From: Pseudomonas cremoris
Lineage (GTDB): Bacteria > Pseudomonadota > Gammaproteobacteria > Pseudomonadales > Pseudomonadaceae
DNA length: 64,000 bases
Assembly (NCBI RefSeq): GCF_014230465.1
Contig: NZ_JAAXCY010000002.1
Span: 186,001-250,000, forward strand
Reading direction: 5' to 3'
The position numbers and the translations under genes were made by a program. Below are positions 62,397 to 64,000 of this stretch, one piece after another (positions within the stretch are counted from its first letter, which is position 1; each line of letters begins with the position of its first letter). Under the pieces are notes generated by a model, which had not been told where the DNA came from, searched no databases, and was given only the letters and a program-made list of their open reading frames with translations.

Positions 62397-64000
62397 ATGC
62401 AAGACCTCGATCCCGTCGAAACCCAGGAATGGCTGGACGCCCTGGAATCGGTTCTCGACAAAGAAGGCGAAGACCGTGCTCACTACCTGATGACCCGTAT
62501 GGGTGAACTCGCAACCCGCAGCGGTTCGCAACTGCCCTACGCCATCACCACGCCATACCGCAACACCATCCCCGTTACCCACGAAGCACGCATGCCTGGC
62601 GACCTGTTCATGGAACGCCGCATTCGCTCGCTGGTACGTTGGAACGCCATGGCGATGGTAATGCGCACGAACTTGAAAGATTCGGACCTGGGCGGTCACA
62701 TCTCCAGCTTCGCATCCAGCGCAACCCTGTATGACATCGGCTTCAACTACTTCTTCCAGGCCCCGACCGACGAACACGGCGGCGACCTGATCTACTTCCA
62801 GGGTCACACCTCGCCAGGCGTCTACGCCCGTGCGTTCATGGAAGGCCGCATCAGCGAAGAACAAATGAACAACTTCCGCCAGGAAGTCGACGGTCAGGGC
62901 CTGTCGTCCTACCCGCACCCTTGGCTGATGCCTGACTTCTGGCAGTTCCCGACTGTATCCATGGGCTTGGGCCCGATCCAGGCGATCTACCAGGCACGCT
63001 TCATGAAGTACCTGGAAGCGCGTGGCTTCATCCCTGAAGGCAAGCAGAAAGTCTGGTGCTTCCTGGGCGACGGCGAGTGTGACGAGCCGGAATCCCTGGG
63101 CGCCATCTCCCTGGCTGGCCGCGAGAAGTTGGACAACCTGATCTTCGTCATCAACTGCAACCTGCAGCGCCTCGACGGCCCGGTTCGCGGCAACGGCAAG
63201 ATCATCCAGGAACTCGAAGGCGTGTTCCGCGGTGCTCAGTGGAACGTGACCAAAGTCATCTGGGGCCGTTTCTGGGACCCACTGCTGGCCAAGGACGTCG
63301 ACGGTATCCTGCAACGTCGCATGGACGAAGTCATCGACGGCGAGTACCAGAACTACAAAGCCAAAGACGGCGCGTTCGTACGTGAACATTTCTTCAACAC
63401 GCCTGAACTCAAGGCGATGGTTGCAGACCTGTCCGACGACGAGATCTGGAAACTCAACCGTGGCGGCCACGACCCGTACAAGGTCTACGCGGCGTACCAC
63501 GAAGCGGTGAACCACAAAGAACAACCCACCGTCATCCTGGCCAAGACCATCAAGGGTTATGGCACCGGTGCCGGCGAAGCGAAGAACACTGCGCACAACA
63601 CCAAGAAAGTGGATGTTGAAAGCCTGAAACTGTTCCGCGACCGTTTCGACATCCCGGTCAAGGACGAAGAGCTGGAAGACCTGCCGTTCTTCAAGCCAGA
63701 GCCAAACAGCGCCGAAGCCCGCTACCTCAGCGAGCGTCGCACTGCACTGGGCGGTTTCGTGCCACAGCGCCGCGCCAACAGCTTTGCCGTACCGACCCCG
63801 GACCTGAGCACGCTCAAGGCAATCCTGGACGGTTCGGGCGACCGTGAAATCTCCACCACCATGGCTTTCGTGCGCATCCTGGCGCAGCTGGTCAAGGACA
63901 AGGACATCGGCCCGCGCATCGTCCCGATCATCCCGGACGAAGCCCGTACCTTCGGTATGGAAGGCATGTTCCGTCAGTTGGGCATCTACTCCTCCGTCGG
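62397..64000 (+). CDS. aceE: Pyruvate dehydrogenase E1 component (homodimeric type), cut by window edge
   Basis: AceE decarboxylates pyruvate with thiamine diphosphate and passes the acetyl group to the E2 lipoyl domain. The window holds the first 534 residues of roughly 880; the rest runs off the right end. The start MQDLDPVETQEWLDALESVLD and the thiamine-diphosphate motif GDGECDEPES ... NCN are as in P. aeruginosa. The ATG at 62397 has GGAG at 62387-62390; an ATG at 62322 is in frame but lacks family support. Expression is probably controlled by the palindromes upstream. A strong minus-strand open frame inside it is an artefact of codon bias. Confidence 0.96.
   Translation, partial: MQDLDPVETQEWLDALESVLDKEGEDRAHYLMTRMGELATRSGSQLPYAITTPYRNTIPVTHEARMPGDLFMERRIRSLVRWNAMAMVMRTNLKDSDLGGHISSFASSATLYDIGFNYFFQAPTDEHGGDLIYFQGHTSPGVYARAFMEGRISEEQMNNFRQEVDGQGLSSYPHPWLMPDFWQFPTVSMGLGPIQAIYQARFMKYLEARGFIPEGKQKVWCFLGDGECDEPESLGAISLAGREKLDNLIFVINCNLQRLDGPVRGNGKIIQELEGVFRGAQWNVTKVIWGRFWDPLLAKDVDGILQRRMDEVIDGEYQNYKAKDGAFVREHFFNTPELKAMVADLSDDEIWKLNRGGHDPYKVYAAYHEAVNHKEQPTVILAKTIKGYGTGAGEAKNTAHNTKKVDVESLKLFRDRFDIPVKDEELEDLPFFKPEPNSAEARYLSERRTALGGFVPQRRANSFAVPTPDLSTLKAILDGSGDREISTTMAFVRILAQLVKDKDIGPRIVPIIPDEARTFGMEGMFRQLGIYSSV

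Noticed and set aside
62010..63596. A 528-codon minus-strand open frame opposite aceE
   Set aside because: It is antisense to a clear aceE with full conservation. Its length comes from GC-rich third codon positions, and the translation has no recognisable domain.

Overview
The window reads as a chromosomal segment of a Pseudomonas of the fluorescens group. The reasons are the even, GC-rich codon use and the gene order, which from memory follows P. aeruginosa PA4949 to PA5015 almost gene for gene. A further reason is a set of inverted REP repeats carrying the core GTGGGAGCGGGCTTGCTCGCG. No rRNA, tRNA, CRISPR array, insertion sequence or prophage gene was seen. Nearly every base is in, or close to, an intact gene. 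Two genes are cut by the window edges: nnrD on the left and aceE on the right.

Region 1 (1-13.5 kb) is housekeeping. It holds nnrD, queG, a cation-channel family membrane protein, orn, rsgA, motAB behind a good sigma28-type promoter, an HDOD protein, rhdA, psd, serB and its divergent membrane neighbour, and a PqiC-like lipoprotein. Region 2 (13.5-24 kb) is a minus-strand run nudF, DUF1249, cpdA, yqiA, parE, esterase-like, parC. It resembles the E. coli nudF-yqiB-cpdA-yqiA-parE group. A plus-strand lipoprotein (DUF3298/RsiV-like) and the cytX permease follow. Region 3 (24-33.5 kb) has thiC with a clear TPP riboswitch, tolC, waaA, and a LysR regulator divergent from an emrE-type SMR gene. Next to emrE are an FAD oxidoreductase, an aldo/keto reductase and an unknown 319-residue protein.

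Region 4 (33.5-59 kb) is a large lipopolysaccharide core and surface locus. It holds hldE and a sugar epimerase, then a sulfotransferase overlapping a stand-alone APS kinase (cysC). After these come msbA, waaL, a kinase-like protein, three glycosyltransferases including an ssg-like one, a PIG-L deacetylase (dnpA-like), a Mig-14 protein, wapH and the carbamoyltransferase wapO. The run of overlapping genes waaF-waaC-waaG-waaP-wapP-wapQ-kinase closes the locus. A YceK-type lipoprotein and a TonB receptor of the YncD/PqqU type sit inside it. Region 5 (59-64 kb) is glnE and the start of aceE, whose upstream region carries two matching palindromes fitting a GntR/FadR-family operator.

The strongest lead for something little described is the sulfotransferase-cysC pair. 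Pseudomonads reduce APS directly and make little metabolic use of PAPS, so a dedicated PAPS-forming kinase overlapped with a sulfotransferase, in the lipid A-core locus, suggests sulfation of lipopolysaccharide or another surface glycan. This is inference and has not been shown.
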